This document shows, piece by piece, positions 44,449 through 53,639 of a stretch of DNA of 64,000 nt (positions are counted from its first letter, which is position 1; each line of letters opens with the position of its first letter). The translations under genes were made by a program, and so were the position numbers. The DNA comes from Dyadobacter arcticus (GTDB lineage Bacteria; Bacteroidota; Bacteroidia; Cytophagales; Spirosomataceae). The stretch spans positions 744,001 through 808,000 of the forward strand of contig NZ_JAASQJ010000001.1 in assembly GCF_011762185.1 (NCBI RefSeq), read 5' to 3'. Below the pieces are notes generated by a model. It did not search any database. It had not been told where the DNA came from and worked only from the letters and a program-made list of their open reading frames with translations.

Positions 44449-46770
44449 TTAGGCTCCAAACTTCCATTTAAGCCGGAGCGAAGCATTTCTTCCCATTTCA
44501 TCGGCATAGTATCGGAAACGGTTCAGGTAATCGCGATAAGCAATATTGAACAGATTTTGCACACCAATCCCAATTTCGAACTGCTGCTTTTCTGATATTT
44601 TAAGTGTTGCTCCGGCCTGCAGATTCCAGAGAGAATAAGATTTCGGTGGTTCCAGAAAGTCGCTGGCGAGCGGCACCCTTGTCTGCCTGGCGACGAATAA
44701 ATTCCCAATCGATACAAAAGCATGGTTCCATTTGCCTATCTCAGGCAGTTCATATTTGAGCTGATTATCAAGCCGGTTTGGAGGGATCATCACCAGGGAA
44801 CTCTCATTCTGCTGATCATAAACCCGCAGATAGCTAAGCTTGCTGGCAATGGTGGTGTGTTTCGCGAGTTCCCAGGTTGCTGATAGGTCAATACCCTTGA
44901 ATGTTGCGTCAGTCTGCGTGTATTTGAAATAGGGAAATGCGCCGCGTATGGTCAGTATCGGCTCAGATTGGGGTTTCAGGTAGATAAAATCTGAAATATA
45001 ATTATAGTATCCGCCTAATTCCACCGACCAGCGCGCATCTGCATATTTCAAACTTGCAATTGAATTGACTGCTTTCTCGGCTTGCAGCGTTGCATCACCC
45101 TTTTCATATGCCGCTGCGCCATGGTGCACACCATCACTAAATAGCTCACTTACATTCGGTGCCCGCCAGGCTGTTCCGACATTAAGTTTTGCAGAGAATC
45201 GTTCTGAAAAATTTCTGGTAGCGCCCAGCGTGCCCGAGAAATTGGAGAAATTAAAGGAATCGGCTACCTTTTCCCTATTTACAATGCGATATGTTTTTAA
45301 AGTCCGGTAATCATATCGTACGCCTGCTTCAAGTTCCCAGCCATTTTTTACATATCGCTCCATCCAGAAAACTCCAATGTTGAACTGATTGAAATTGGGG
45401 ATCAGTGGCCTTCCATCCATCAGATTATACTGATAAAAAGTGCTTACACCGATTTGACCTGCAATTTTCCCGGCAATTGGTTTGTGGTCCCAAACCACAT
45501 CATTTGTTAAGGTGGTCAGTTTGAATGTTAGTTCCGGGTGGTTCAATGCGGCGAGGGAATCATTGCGCGGCCGGTGAAGGTCGTATTCGTTACGGTCATT
45601 GATTTGCCGGGCAATGGTCCACTGTAGCCGGTTGCCGTTTTGGAAATGGTAATGCGTTTCGGCCTTTAAAAGATCATGGGTAACATTCTGATTGGGACGG
45701 GCGATCTCGTAGCTGAAACCTGATTTGATGAGTGGCTCCCCGTTTTTAATCACATTCAGCAAATCCGTGATACTGCCAATATGTGATCCTGAGAAAATGC
45801 CGATTTTGGTGGCAAACCTGCTGTAAAACACATCAATACCAAATCCTTTATGGCGATACCCGGCTGCCAACGAAAAGTTTTTTTCACTAATTCCTGTATT
45901 ATCCAGAAAGTAATTAGGTGTCCTTATGTTTCCTCCCCGCTTGATCGTTCCCTGCGCTCTCCATCCGAAACCTTCGAACCCGGAAATCCCTCCTTGAACA
46001 GTCCCCGACAACACGCCCTGACTTCCATTTGAAAAGCCCACAGCATTGGTTTCTCCGCTAATCGGTTTGTCAAAAGGCAGTTCTTCCGGCTCCACCAATA
46101 TCACCCCGCCAATCGCGTCGGAGCCATACCGGACGCCTGCCGCACCCTTTACGACGGAAATCCTTGTAGCAATAAACGGGTCAATTTCGGGAGCATGTTC
46201 AGAGCCCCATTGCTGACCTTCTTGCCTGACACCGTTATTCATTATCAGGATCCGGTTGCTGTGCAGTCCGTGGATAACCGGCTTGGATATAGAAGAGCCT
46301 GTTTGTAAGGTAGTTACGCCCGCTAATCCTTTCAGACTTTCACCAAGGTTCTGGCCCCGGGTCTTTTCAAGGTCAATGCCTGTAAGTGTTGTAAGTGGTT
46401 GAGAGGAAGGAGTTTCTGTTCGATGGGCTGTAATTTCAACATCTTTCAAATGTACTTCCTGTTCCTGTAAATTAAAGTTTTCCTCATGTCCCGCAGTAAG
46501 GTCCAGCTTTTGCTGGAAGGAATGGTAACCCACAATCCGGCATTCAAGCGTGTAAGAACCCGGGCATAGATTACGCATCTCATACCGGCCCTTTTCATCT
46601 GTGAACACGCCCGTATTTTGACCAGCAATCAGGATAGTTGCCCCTACCACCGGCTGTCCCGTATGCCGATCTCTCACAACGCCTTTTACAAAGCAGCCAC
46701 AATCATTTTTTTGCGCAGCAGCTTTCAATACAATGAGGGATATCAAAAAACTGAAAAGAATCCGGTTCAT
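44449..46770 (-). CDS. TonB-dependent outer-membrane receptor, probably metal uptake (ZnuD-like)
   Basis: The protein has 773 residues. A signal peptide (residues 1-19) precedes a CGCF motif and a carboxypeptidase-regulatory-like beta-sandwich (about 25-110, VKGVVRDRHTGQPVVGATI). A plug domain follows (about 120-230, GVRYGSDAIGGVILVEP), then a 22-strand-type barrel ending RNASLRLKWKFGA with an aromatic/hydrophobic C-terminus. It imports a ligand across the outer membrane with TonB energy. Two operator-like palindromes lie 45-89 bp upstream. The coupling to a Fur-family repressor suggests zinc or a metallophore rather than a polysaccharide; no SusD homologue is adjacent. Confidence 0.85.
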   Translation of the reverse strand: MNRILFSFLISLIVLKAAAQKNDCGCFVKGVVRDRHTGQPVVGATILIAGQNTGVFTDEKGRYEMRNLCPGSYTLECRIVGYHSFQQKLDLTAGHEENFNLQEQEVHLKDVEITAHRTETPSSQPLTTLTGIDLEKTRGQNLGESLKGLAGVTTLQTGSSISKPVIHGLHSNRILIMNNGVRQEGQQWGSEHAPEIDPFIATRISVVKGAAGVRYGSDAIGGVILVEPEELPFDKPISGETNAVGFSNGSQGVLSGTVQGGISGFEGFGWRAQGTIKRGGNIRTPNYFLDNTGISEKNFSLAAGYRHKGFGIDVFYSRFATKIGIFSGSHIGSITDLLNVIKNGEPLIKSGFSYEIARPNQNVTHDLLKAETHYHFQNGNRLQWTIARQINDRNEYDLHRPRNDSLAALNHPELTFKLTTLTNDVVWDHKPIAGKIAGQIGVSTFYQYNLMDGRPLIPNFNQFNIGVFWMERYVKNGWELEAGVRYDYRTLKTYRIVNREKVADSFNFSNFSGTLGATRNFSERFSAKLNVGTAWRAPNVSELFSDGVHHGAAAYEKGDATLQAEKAVNSIASLKYADARWSVELGGYYNYISDFIYLKPQSEPILTIRGAFPYFKYTQTDATFKGIDLSATWELAKHTTIASKLSYLRVYDQQNESSLVMIPPNRLDNQLKYELPEIGKWNHAFVSIGNLFVARQTRVPLASDFLEPPKSYSLWNLQAGATLKISEKQQFEIGIGVQNLFNIAYRDYLNRFRYYADEMGRNASLRLKWKFGA

Positions 46771-46814
46771 GCGTATTAATTATTAGATTTCCAGCTTCGC
46801 ACCGGTAATTGTTT

Positions 46815-46831
46815 TTGATACAATGTTGCAA
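46815..46831. promoter_or_regulatory. Secondary, imperfect Fur/Zur-family operator upstream of the TonB receptor
   Basis: TTGATACAATGTTGCAA matches the perfect palindrome at 46843 in one arm fully and in the other at five of seven bases. It lies 45 bp upstream of the receptor start. Confidence 0.45.
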
Positions 46832-46842
46832 AAGTAGCATCA

Positions 46843-46859
46843 TTGCAACTATGTTGCAA
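46843..46859. promoter_or_regulatory. Putative Fur/Zur-family operator upstream of the TonB receptor
   Basis: TTGCAACTATGTTGCAA has perfect 7-base arms, identical to those at 43253, with three different central bases. It lies 73 bp upstream of the receptor start, and its location suits repression of the receptor operon. The plus-strand gene at 46945 might also be affected. Confidence 0.65.
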
Positions 46860-46911
46860 CTAAAATCATCAAACATTTCTGCATTTTTATAAGCTATTAT
46901 TTCCAGGATTG

Positions 46912-46919
46912 TAAATTTG
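46912..46919 (+). promoter_or_regulatory. -7 promoter element upstream of the membrane-protein gene at 46945
   Basis: TAAATTTG fits the TAnnTTTG consensus and is 25 bp before the TTG start, supporting that start. A clear -33 element is not visible. Confidence 0.35.
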
Positions 46920-46944
46920 CATTTGGTTACCTCCCCCGTGTACA

Positions 46945-47703
46945 TTGTCTGATCTGCTTTTTGCCAAAATCCTATTAATGCCGCCGCTGATAGCAGGGGT
47001 AACTCTTGCTGTCAGGAAATGGGGCGAAGGATTGGGTGGATGGATTGGCGGATTTCCCTGGATAGCCGGGCCGATTTCATTTTTCATAGCGCTCGAGCAC
47101 GGTTCTGCTTTTGCCGCGTCGACCATCAATTCAGCACTCTTGGGCTCGATTGGTACTATTTTATTTGCGCTGGTCTACTCACTACTTTCAGCGAGATTTT
47201 CCTGGTTACCCACCGTGCTGATCAGTTATTCTGTCTATTTCTCTGTGGCATTGCTCTCGCTTGGCCGGGATGTATCCCTTTCCGTTGCAGTAGGTTTGAA
47301 TTTGATCGTTCTCACCGCAGTATTATATTTTTTTCCAAAACCCAAAGGGAAAAATGACGTCAGAAAGCAGCCGATTTACGACATTCCGTTGAGAATGCTT
47401 GTCTCAACTTTCTTTGTAGTGATGCTTACGCAAGCCGCCGATGTTTTAGGGCCGACTTGGAGTGGCATACTGACACCTTTTCCCATCATGACGTCCACTC
47501 TGGCTGTTTTTACACATGCACAGCAAGGCTCAGACGCTGCGGCAAGGATACTTTATGGGTTAATGCTGGCCGGTTACGGCTTTGTAGCTTTTCTGGTGGG
47601 AGTGGCGCTGATTGTTCCTCAAATGTCGATCGGGGCGGCTTATGGGATTCTGATGATCGGAACAATGGCCGTTAACGGCATTACAATTAGGCTGATCCGG
47701 TAA
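46945..47703 (+). CDS. Integral membrane protein of unknown function
   Basis: The protein has 252 residues from a TTG at 46945; the next in-frame ATG at 46978 would remove eleven residues of the first helix. Seven or eight hydrophobic segments run through the protein, with few charged residues apart from a central PKPKGKNDVRKQ loop. It begins with a WIGGFPWIAGPIS pattern between the first two helices. No transporter signature is clear. It is divergent from the TonB receptor, and the Fur/Zur-type sites lie between them. Confidence 0.6.
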   Translation: MSDLLFAKILLMPPLIAGVTLAVRKWGEGLGGWIGGFPWIAGPISFFIALEHGSAFAASTINSALLGSIGTILFALVYSLLSARFSWLPTVLISYSVYFSVALLSLGRDVSLSVAVGLNLIVLTAVLYFFPKPKGKNDVRKQPIYDIPLRMLVSTFFVVMLTQAADVLGPTWSGILTPFPIMTSTLAVFTHAQQGSDAAARILYGLMLAGYGFVAFLVGVALIVPQMSIGAAYGILMIGTMAVNGITIRLIR

Positions 47704-47723
47704 CCGGACCAGCCATTGTATTC

Positions 47724-48785
47724 TTAAACTCTTTCCAGCTTTACCGGATACGTTTTTTTCGCATTCCATTGGCACACATAAATGTTATGATCGTTGTCGA
47801 TGCACACATCGTGACAATGCATAAAAATGGGTTTATCCTGAACCATAAGCTGTAACTCCCCATTCTTATATTCGGGTTTGGTGCCGCCCGGATTGGAGAT
47901 TACCTTATTGGACTTGTCAATAATGGTAACAAAACCAGAGTTTGGGGTTTGGTTGAGATACCGCAGCCGCGACCAGCAAACGCCGGCATAAAGTGTATCA
48001 TCCTTTACAACGGGGCGGCAAACGAATGCACCTGGAAGAAACAATGTGCTTTGATACTTACCATCCAAACTGAATTTCTTGAACGCATTGTGGACCCGTG
48101 ATGTGACCAGCAGGGAAGGATTAGCCTTATCGCGATGATCAATTGTAATTCCGTGAGCAGTTGAAAACTGGTCGTCGCCGTCGCCCGGCCCGCCGAATTT
48201 GTCCATGAATTCTCCTTTTGCATTATATCTCAAAATCCATTGCGATCCGTATCCGTCTGCAATGTAGATGGTGCCATCGGGGCCAATCGCTGTTTCCGTA
48301 GGCTTAAATGCATCGGCCTCTTTATAAGCGCCAACTTTTGAAGGATGTTCAATCGTCAGCAGGATTTTCCCCTTTAAATCAGTTTTAAAAACCTTTCCAA
48401 TGTTTGGGTCACAGATAAATAAAAACTCTTCCCCATTTGCATTCCAAAGCGTTAGACCGTGTCCGCCGGGAAATTCATGTCCCCAGCTTTCCAGCAATTT
48501 ACCGGACCGGTCGTAAATCAGAATGTTGTTTTTGACTTCATCCCCTACCATAATCAGCCTGCCTTTGCTGTCTTGCACCATTTCGTGGCAGTTATTGATC
48601 GGAAATTTGGATGAATCCAGATTTCCCCATCCCTGATGGACCTTGTAGCGGTGGGTTCCATGACCAATTACCTCACCATCAACCTTCGGTTTGGCATGCA
48701 AAATGTAAAAAGGCTTGAAAGTAATCGCAGCTGCTGTGGCGGCGGTGATTTTGGCAAACTGGCGGCGTGATTGAGTATCGGGCAT
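47724..48785 (-). CDS. Tat-exported NHL-type beta-propeller protein
   Basis: The protein has 353 residues. The N-terminus has a perfect twin-arginine signal, SRRQFAKITAATAAA. The rest is an NHL-like six-bladed propeller with repeated blades such as DGTIYIADGYGSQWILRYN, GLTLWNANGEEFLFI and HNIYVCQWNA. Cysteines and histidines near the C-terminus (MHCHDVCID) could bind metal, which would explain export in folded form. It resembles 6-bladed propeller enzymes acting on sugars or peptides, but no catalytic set is certain. It converges on the membrane-protein gene. Confidence 0.75.
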   Translation of the reverse strand: MPDTQSRRQFAKITAATAAAITFKPFYILHAKPKVDGEVIGHGTHRYKVHQGWGNLDSSKFPINNCHEMVQDSKGRLIMVGDEVKNNILIYDRSGKLLESWGHEFPGGHGLTLWNANGEEFLFICDPNIGKVFKTDLKGKILLTIEHPSKVGAYKEADAFKPTETAIGPDGTIYIADGYGSQWILRYNAKGEFMDKFGGPGDGDDQFSTAHGITIDHRDKANPSLLVTSRVHNAFKKFSLDGKYQSTLFLPGAFVCRPVVKDDTLYAGVCWSRLRYLNQTPNSGFVTIIDKSNKVISNPGGTKPEYKNGELQLMVQDKPIFMHCHDVCIDNDHNIYVCQWNAKKTYPVKLERV

Positions 48786-48854
48786 GGTTTAGTGTTTTTC
48801 TTGAAAAAAGACCGGATACCTGTTTTCTTACTATTAATGCATGTGGTATTTACG

Positions 48855-49814
48855 CTAGCTCGCCGAATATCGTTTGCCGTAACGGTTCAGCCAATCCATC
48901 AGGCGATTTACATCCTGCATCTTGAATAACTCGCTGCCCGCATTCATGGTTGCTGCGGTCCCGCAAGCTACTCCCATCCGAACTGCTTCGCGGTATGACT
49001 TGCCTTGGGACAATGTCCATACAATACCTGCCAACATGCTGTCACCCGCACCAACTGTACTTTTAGGCTGAACGGGTGGCGCCGGAATATGCTCAACCTG
49101 GTCTTCCGTGACTAGCATTGCACCCATAGCACCCATCGAGACGACTACAATTTCGCATTGCCCACGAATGATCAAGGCTCTTGCAGCATCATCGACTTCG
49201 TCCATTTCGAGTTTGTCAACGCCTACCAACTCACTTAATTCGTTGATGTTCGGTTTAAGAAGGTAGACACCCGCCTCTGTTGCGTAACGAAGTGCGTCTC
49301 CTGATGTATCTGCTATAAACTTGGCGCCCTGTTTATCCGCTATTTGCGCAATTTGACCATAAAAATCAGCCGGGACACCGGGGGAAAGACTTCCGCTAGC
49401 AATAATATAGGAAGGCTTAGGGTCAAATTCTTCCATCAATTCGAGGATGGACCTTACTTCCGTTGGCATCATCTCGGTACCTGGCATACCGAAGCGATAC
49501 TGGAAACCTGTGCTGGTTTCGAGTACATGGAAATTTTCACGCGTCCATTGTTTGGTTTCGATCACCATGGTTTCAACCCCTTCACTTTTTACAAGCTTGT
49601 GAAGTCGCTGACCAGTAGGGCCGCCAACTGTAAATATGGCTACCGGATTACCCCCTAGGCGGTGAATAGCCTTTGCTACATTGATACCGCCGCCGCCAGC
49701 CTCAAAATTGGGAGGCTCGCACCGTAACTTATTATCGGGTACAATGCGGCTGACATTCGAGCTTTTGTCAAGAGCAGGATTTATTGTAAGTGTTACAATG
49801 GGTCCGGTTGCCAT
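48855..49814 (-). CDS. PfkB-family hexose (fructose 1-phosphate-type) kinase
   Basis: The protein has 319 residues, normal for the 1-phosphofructokinase branch of the PfkB family. It begins with VTLTINPALDKSSNV and has GGGGINVAKAIHRLGG. The C-terminal signature STVGAGDSMLAG contains the catalytic base D258 in the GAGD anion hole. It phosphorylates a sugar phosphate or sugar with ATP; 6-phosphofructokinase 2 or tagatose-6-phosphate kinase are alternatives. It lies 69 bp upstream of the propeller gene on the same strand, and an SDR gene is immediately upstream. Confidence 0.85.
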   Translation of the reverse strand: MATGPIVTLTINPALDKSSNVSRIVPDNKLRCEPPNFEAGGGGINVAKAIHRLGGNPVAIFTVGGPTGQRLHKLVKSEGVETMVIETKQWTRENFHVLETSTGFQYRFGMPGTEMMPTEVRSILELMEEFDPKPSYIIASGSLSPGVPADFYGQIAQIADKQGAKFIADTSGDALRYATEAGVYLLKPNINELSELVGVDKLEMDEVDDAARALIIRGQCEIVVVSMGAMGAMLVTEDQVEHIPAPPVQPKSTVGAGDSMLAGIVWTLSQGKSYREAVRMGVACGTAATMNAGSELFKMQDVNRLMDWLNRYGKRYSAS

Positions 49815-49908
49815 AGGAGTAGGTTAGTAATAGTTTATGCGAATAAAAGAAAAAAAGCGACGTTCTGCGCTTTCCTCTTAATTTCTTCACATTCATGGCA
49901 AACGATAT

Positions 49909-50688
49909 TCAATGTTGTGCATCACTAATGCTCCACCCGCCATCTACCGAAAAAATCTGCCCGGTGGTAAATCTGGAATATTCAGACATAAAATACACCG
50001 CCGCACCGTCCAGATCTGTGGGTAAACCGTACCTGCCACCATCCAATGGCTGTTTGTCCGAGACGAATTTTGCTGATAAATCTGTGCTGTTTTCGGCTCC
50101 TTCAATGATCCCGGGCGTCAGCACATTAACGCGAATGTTTTTGGAGGCATAGGAAGCAGCGATCGATTTTGAAAATCCAATCACGGCAGATTTGGCGGTT
50201 GCATAAGCATGGTCGGAAAAGTGGAGCGCGACTGGTGATATTCCCAATACAGAACTCATGTTAAGGATCGTTCCGCCCCTGTTCATTCCCATAAATGCCC
50301 TGATCGCGGCCTGATTGGATAACATTAGGGAAGTTAAGTTCAGGTCCAGCGTCTTATTCCAGCCTTCCAGAGACAAAGTATGCAATGGACCATCCCCAAA
50401 CTTTTCTCCGCTCCCGCCAGCTACATGGTAGAGACCATCAAAACTGCCGAATTCCCGGATGCAGAGCTGGATAGCATCCAGTGCAGTCTGCGGATGGGTA
50501 GCATCTCCCTGCTTAGCCCGGGACGAGCTTCCGAGATGAAGTTCTGCAACCAAACAATTTTCCGGGTTACGGCCTACCACTACTACATTTGCGCCACTCT
50601 TCACAAAAGCCCTGGCAGCAGAAAGGCCCAGCCCCGTCGTCCCTCCAATGATTACAATTGACCTGTTAGCTAACCAATTTTCCATCAC
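49909..50688 (-). CDS. Short-chain dehydrogenase/reductase
   Basis: The protein has 259 residues. It has the nucleotide-binding GGTTGLGLSAARAF (about 15-28), the NMSSVLGISPVAL strand with the catalytic Ser, and YATAK with the catalytic Tyr and Lys. The C-terminus ends in the usual GQIFSVDGGWS. A basic residue after strand 2 (VVGRNPENC) suggests NADP use. It shares only the family fold with the SDR at 38918. The PfkB kinase gene lies 94 bp downstream on the same strand; a functional link is uncertain. Confidence 0.82.
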   Translation of the reverse strand: MMENWLANRSIVIIGGTTGLGLSAARAFVKSGANVVVVGRNPENCLVAELHLGSSSRAKQGDATHPQTALDAIQLCIREFGSFDGLYHVAGGSGEKFGDGPLHTLSLEGWNKTLDLNLTSLMLSNQAAIRAFMGMNRGGTILNMSSVLGISPVALHFSDHAYATAKSAVIGFSKSIAASYASKNIRVNVLTPGIIEGAENSTDLSAKFVSDKQPLDGGRYGLPTDLDGAAVYFMSEYSRFTTGQIFSVDGGWSISDAQH

Positions 50689-50736
50689 TATTTTTCGAAA
50701 TTTTAATGCAAAGTAGGGCTATTGGCATAAAAAATA

Positions 50737-50775
50737 AAAACGCCCCGTATTTCATTTGAAGTTACGGAGCGTTTT
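50737..50775 (-). terminator. Rho-independent terminator of clpX
   Basis: A 13-bp stem (AAAACGCCCCGTA with TACGGAGCGTTTT, one mismatch) has a 13-base loop. On the minus strand it ends in CGTTTTTATTTT. It lies 19 bp past the clpX stop. Confidence 0.8.
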
Positions 50776-50793
50776 GAGAAGTATTTTAGCCTG

Positions 50794-52038
50794 CTAAGCC
50801 ACAGATCGCAATATTGACATGGAAGATTTGTCAAATTTATCTCTTGCGTAGTCGAGCGACAGCGTGAAATCTTTCACATCTTTTTGAGAAGGAAGATCAA
50901 ACATCGCATCCGTCATGATGGATTCGCAGATAGCACGTAATCCACGTGCTCCAAGTTTATAAGTCATAGCCTGATCCACAATAAAGTCAAGCACATCGTC
51001 TTCGAAATGAAGGGTGATACCTTCCATTGAGAACAACTTACTGTATTGTTTCACCAACGCATTTTTAGGCTCCGTAAGGATCCGCTTTAATGTTTCACGG
51101 TCCAATGGATTCAAGTGCGTCAAAACAGGAAGCCGGCCGATTAATTCAGGAATGAGGCCGAACGATTTAAGATCCATTGCGGTCACATAACGCATCAGAT
51201 TTCCTTTGTCAAAAATCTCGATGATGCGATTATCTCCTGAAAAACCGATTGGACGGGTATTGATGCGCTTTCCAATGTGCCGCTCGATTCCGTCAAATGC
51301 CCCGCCGCAGATGAAAAGTATATTTTCCGTATTTAAAGAAATCATTTTTTGGTCGGGATGCTTACGGCCACCCTGAGGCGGAACATTTACAATTGATCCT
51401 TCCAAAAGTTTCAATAATGCCTGCTGAACACCTTCGCCGCTCACATCACGGGTAATCGAGGGATTGTCGGATTTACGGGCGATTTTATCGATTTCGTCAA
51501 TATAAACAATGCCCCTTTCTGCCGCTTCTACATTATAATCGGCAGCTTGTAACAAGCGGGTAAGGATGGTTTCCACATCTTCGCCCACATATCCGGCTTC
51601 GGTAACAACGGTCGCATCCGCTACGCAAAAAGGGACTTGCAATATCCGCGCAATAGATTTAGCTAAGTAAGTTTTGCCGGTTCCCGTTTCGCCCACCATA
51701 ATGATGTTCGACTTTTCGATCACCACATCATCTTCGGTGCTGGGTTGATTAAGGCGTTTGTAATGATTGTAAACCGCAACTGCCAGAGAGCGCTTGGCTT
51801 CATCCTGACCGATTACATATTGTTCGAGAAAACGTTTGATATCGACCGGCGGGATTGGTTTGAGCTTGGGAAGCTTCGTTTTTTTCTCTTTTTTATCTTC
51901 TTTCTGTCCTAGTTCTTCTGTAATAACCTGATGCCCTTGTGCAATACAATGATTACAGATGTGGGCATCTATTCCGGAAAGCAATAAATCTACTTCGTTT
52001 TTCTTACGTCCGCAAAACGAACAACTTACTTGTGCCAT
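50794..52038 (-). CDS. clpX: ATP-dependent Clp protease ATP-binding subunit ClpX
   Basis: The protein has 414 residues, normal for ClpX, the AAA+ unfoldase that feeds ClpP. The N-terminal zinc-binding domain has C6, C9, C28 and C31. Walker A is GETGTGKT (116-123) and Walker B is [11 protein letters not shown]. The ClpP-docking loop reads IGFSGD in place of IGFG, a variant to note. Sensor-2 region LGARGLRAI is present. The clpP gene is 244 bp upstream on the same strand, with its own terminator between them, so each has its own control. Confidence 0.96.
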   Translation of the reverse strand: MAQVSCSFCGRKKNEVDLLLSGIDAHICNHCIAQGHQVITEELGQKEDKKEKKTKLPKLKPIPPVDIKRFLEQYVIGQDEAKRSLAVAVYNHYKRLNQPSTEDDVVIEKSNIIMVGETGTGKTYLAKSIARILQVPFCVADATVVTEAGYVGEDVETILTRLLQAADYNVEAAERGIVYIDEIDKIARKSDNPSITRDVSGEGVQQALLKLLEGSIVNVPPQGGRKHPDQKMISLNTENILFICGGAFDGIERHIGKRINTRPIGFSGDNRIIEIFDKGNLMRYVTAMDLKSFGLIPELIGRLPVLTHLNPLDRETLKRILTEPKNALVKQYSKLFSMEGITLHFEDDVLDFIVDQAMTYKLGARGLRAICESIMTDAMFDLPSQKDVKDFTLSLDYARDKFDKSSMSILRSVA

Positions 52039-52224
52039 TGACTTTCTATAAACATTGTTGGTGTACTACGTCCGGATTCCCCTCAATATAAAGTAATCTG
52101 GAAGACTCGTTAACAAGATGAACGTATTTATTGTTTCAAATTCCATCCATTCCATCTCATCACATTAACGGATCAAATTTCCGGTTTTTTAACCGGGTTA
52201 CCAAATGCAATGCAGGCTACATCA

Positions 52225-52263
52225 TAAAAAAGCACCCGGACAGTCGTGCTATCCGGGTGCTTT
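52225..52263 (-). terminator. Rho-independent terminator of clpP
   Basis: A 12-bp perfect stem (AAAGCACCCGGA with TCCGGGTGCTTT) has an 11-base loop and a T-run on the minus strand. It lies 19 bp past the clpP stop. Confidence 0.85.
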
Positions 52264-52282
52264 GAAAAATGAAATCAGACGA

Positions 52283-52957
52283 TTATTTGTCCCTCGTCAA
52301 CACTTCATCAATCAAGCCATATTCTTTTGCTTCTGTGGCCTTTAACCATTTATCTCTATCCGAGTCAATGGCAATTTGTTCTGAGGTTTGTCCGGTATGG
52401 TTAGCCAGGATTTCATACAATTCATGACGCAGTTTTACAATTTCACGGGTTGTGATTTCTATGTCAACCGACGTACCCTGGGCGCCTCCGGATGGCTGGT
52501 GGATCATTACCCTTGCATGAGGCAGGGCAGAACGCTTACCCGCCGCACCGCCTGCCAGAAGCACCGCGCCCATGGAAGCAGCCAGACTGGTACATACGGT
52601 GGCGACGTCAGGACGTACATACTGCATGGTGTCATAAATACCCAAACCGGCATAAACAGAACCTCCCGGGCTATTGATATACATCAGGATATCTTTCTTT
52701 GCGTCAGCTGATTCTAAGAATAGGAGTTGGGCAACAATGATGTTTGCAATATTATCGTCAACCCCGGTTCCCATGAATATGATGCGATCGGCCATCAAAC
52801 GGGAGAAAACATCCACTTCGCGAAAGTTCATTGGACGCTCTTCGATAACCGAGCGGGTCATGTTTTCAATGGTGTGGTTTACGTAGCCATCAACTGTAAG
52901 GCCATTCATTCCAAGATGGTGAACGGCGTATTTTCTAAATTCATTTCCGTGATTCAT
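52283..52957 (-). CDS. clpP: ATP-dependent Clp protease proteolytic subunit ClpP
   Basis: The protein has 224 residues, about 17 longer than E. coli ClpP at the N-terminus. The catalytic triad is S128 (AASMG), H153 (MIHQP) and D202 (DRDKW). The INSPGG oxyanion region is present near residue 97. The N-terminal extension may be a longer propeptide that is removed on maturation. It lies upstream of clpX on the same strand. An XRE gene on the other strand separates it from tig. Confidence 0.96.
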   Translation of the reverse strand: MNHGNEFRKYAVHHLGMNGLTVDGYVNHTIENMTRSVIEERPMNFREVDVFSRLMADRIIFMGTGVDDNIANIIVAQLLFLESADAKKDILMYINSPGGSVYAGLGIYDTMQYVRPDVATVCTSLAASMGAVLLAGGAAGKRSALPHARVMIHQPSGGAQGTSVDIEITTREIVKLRHELYEILANHTGQTSEQIAIDSDRDKWLKATEAKEYGLIDEVLTRDK

Positions 52958-53203
52958 CGATAAACTTAAATTTTAATTGGATTTATATTTAAAGGGCAAA
53001 TGACTAAGAGAACAAAAAGCAATATATGTTAGTTTCTGATTATAAACCCGCTTGCTCGTCTTTCGCTTGTCACAAAATTGATTATTTCACTGAATTATCC
53101 TTGTCTATTTCTGTGATAAATTATCGGTATTTGCGAGAGCGAGCAATCCATGTGGTGATTACATTGCATACAGATTTGTTTAAAACTGAAAACATAAGGC
53201 GAT

Positions 53204-53581
53204 ATGAATGTTGCATCCAACTTAGCAGAAAAGATCCGCCTGATGCGCCTTCAAAAGGGGCTTTCTCAGGAAAATATGGCCGATATGCTTGGATTGTCTA
53301 CCACCGCTTACGGCGATTTGGAAAGAGGCAGAACCGAATTGTCCATTTCCAGGCTCGAAAACATTTCGAAATACCTGGATATTCCGCTTCCGGAATTAAT
53401 GGGTTTTGATTCTCTCAGCATGTCGGAAACGGAATGGCTTCGGCAGGAAAATACGCGGCTTGTAGCCGAAAACAGGCGATTGCTGAATGAGCTTGACCAG
53501 TGGAAAATGAAATTCAGGCAATGGTTTGGGGAAGGTATCGTTCGTGAAATAGGGCAGCAGCGGGAGAAGATCGGCTTTTAA
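53204..53581 (+). CDS. XRE-family helix-turn-helix regulator with coiled coil
   Basis: The protein has 125 residues. An N-terminal XRE-type helix-turn-helix (about 6-62) has KIRLMRLQKGLSQENMADML, with recognition helix STTAYGDLERGRTELS. A coiled-coil segment follows (about 75-110, LRQENTRLVAENRRLLNELDQ), probably a dimerisation helix. It lies alone on the plus strand between tig and clpP, which are on the minus strand. No operator is assigned. A bidirectional terminator follows. Confidence 0.85.
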   Translation: MNVASNLAEKIRLMRLQKGLSQENMADMLGLSTTAYGDLERGRTELSISRLENISKYLDIPLPELMGFDSLSMSETEWLRQENTRLVAENRRLLNELDQWKMKFRQWFGEGIVREIGQQREKIGF

Positions 53582-53583
53582 TA

Positions 53584-53623
53584 AAAAAACACCGCCCAGC
53601 TAACTGGGACGGTGAAAAAAAAA
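53584..53623. terminator. Bidirectional terminator between the XRE gene and tig
   Basis: Stem CACCGCCCAG with CTGGGACGGTG (one bulge) is flanked by A- and T-runs on both sides, so it works for the convergent XRE gene and tig. Confidence 0.85.
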
Positions 53624-53639
53624 TGTCATTAAAAACAGC

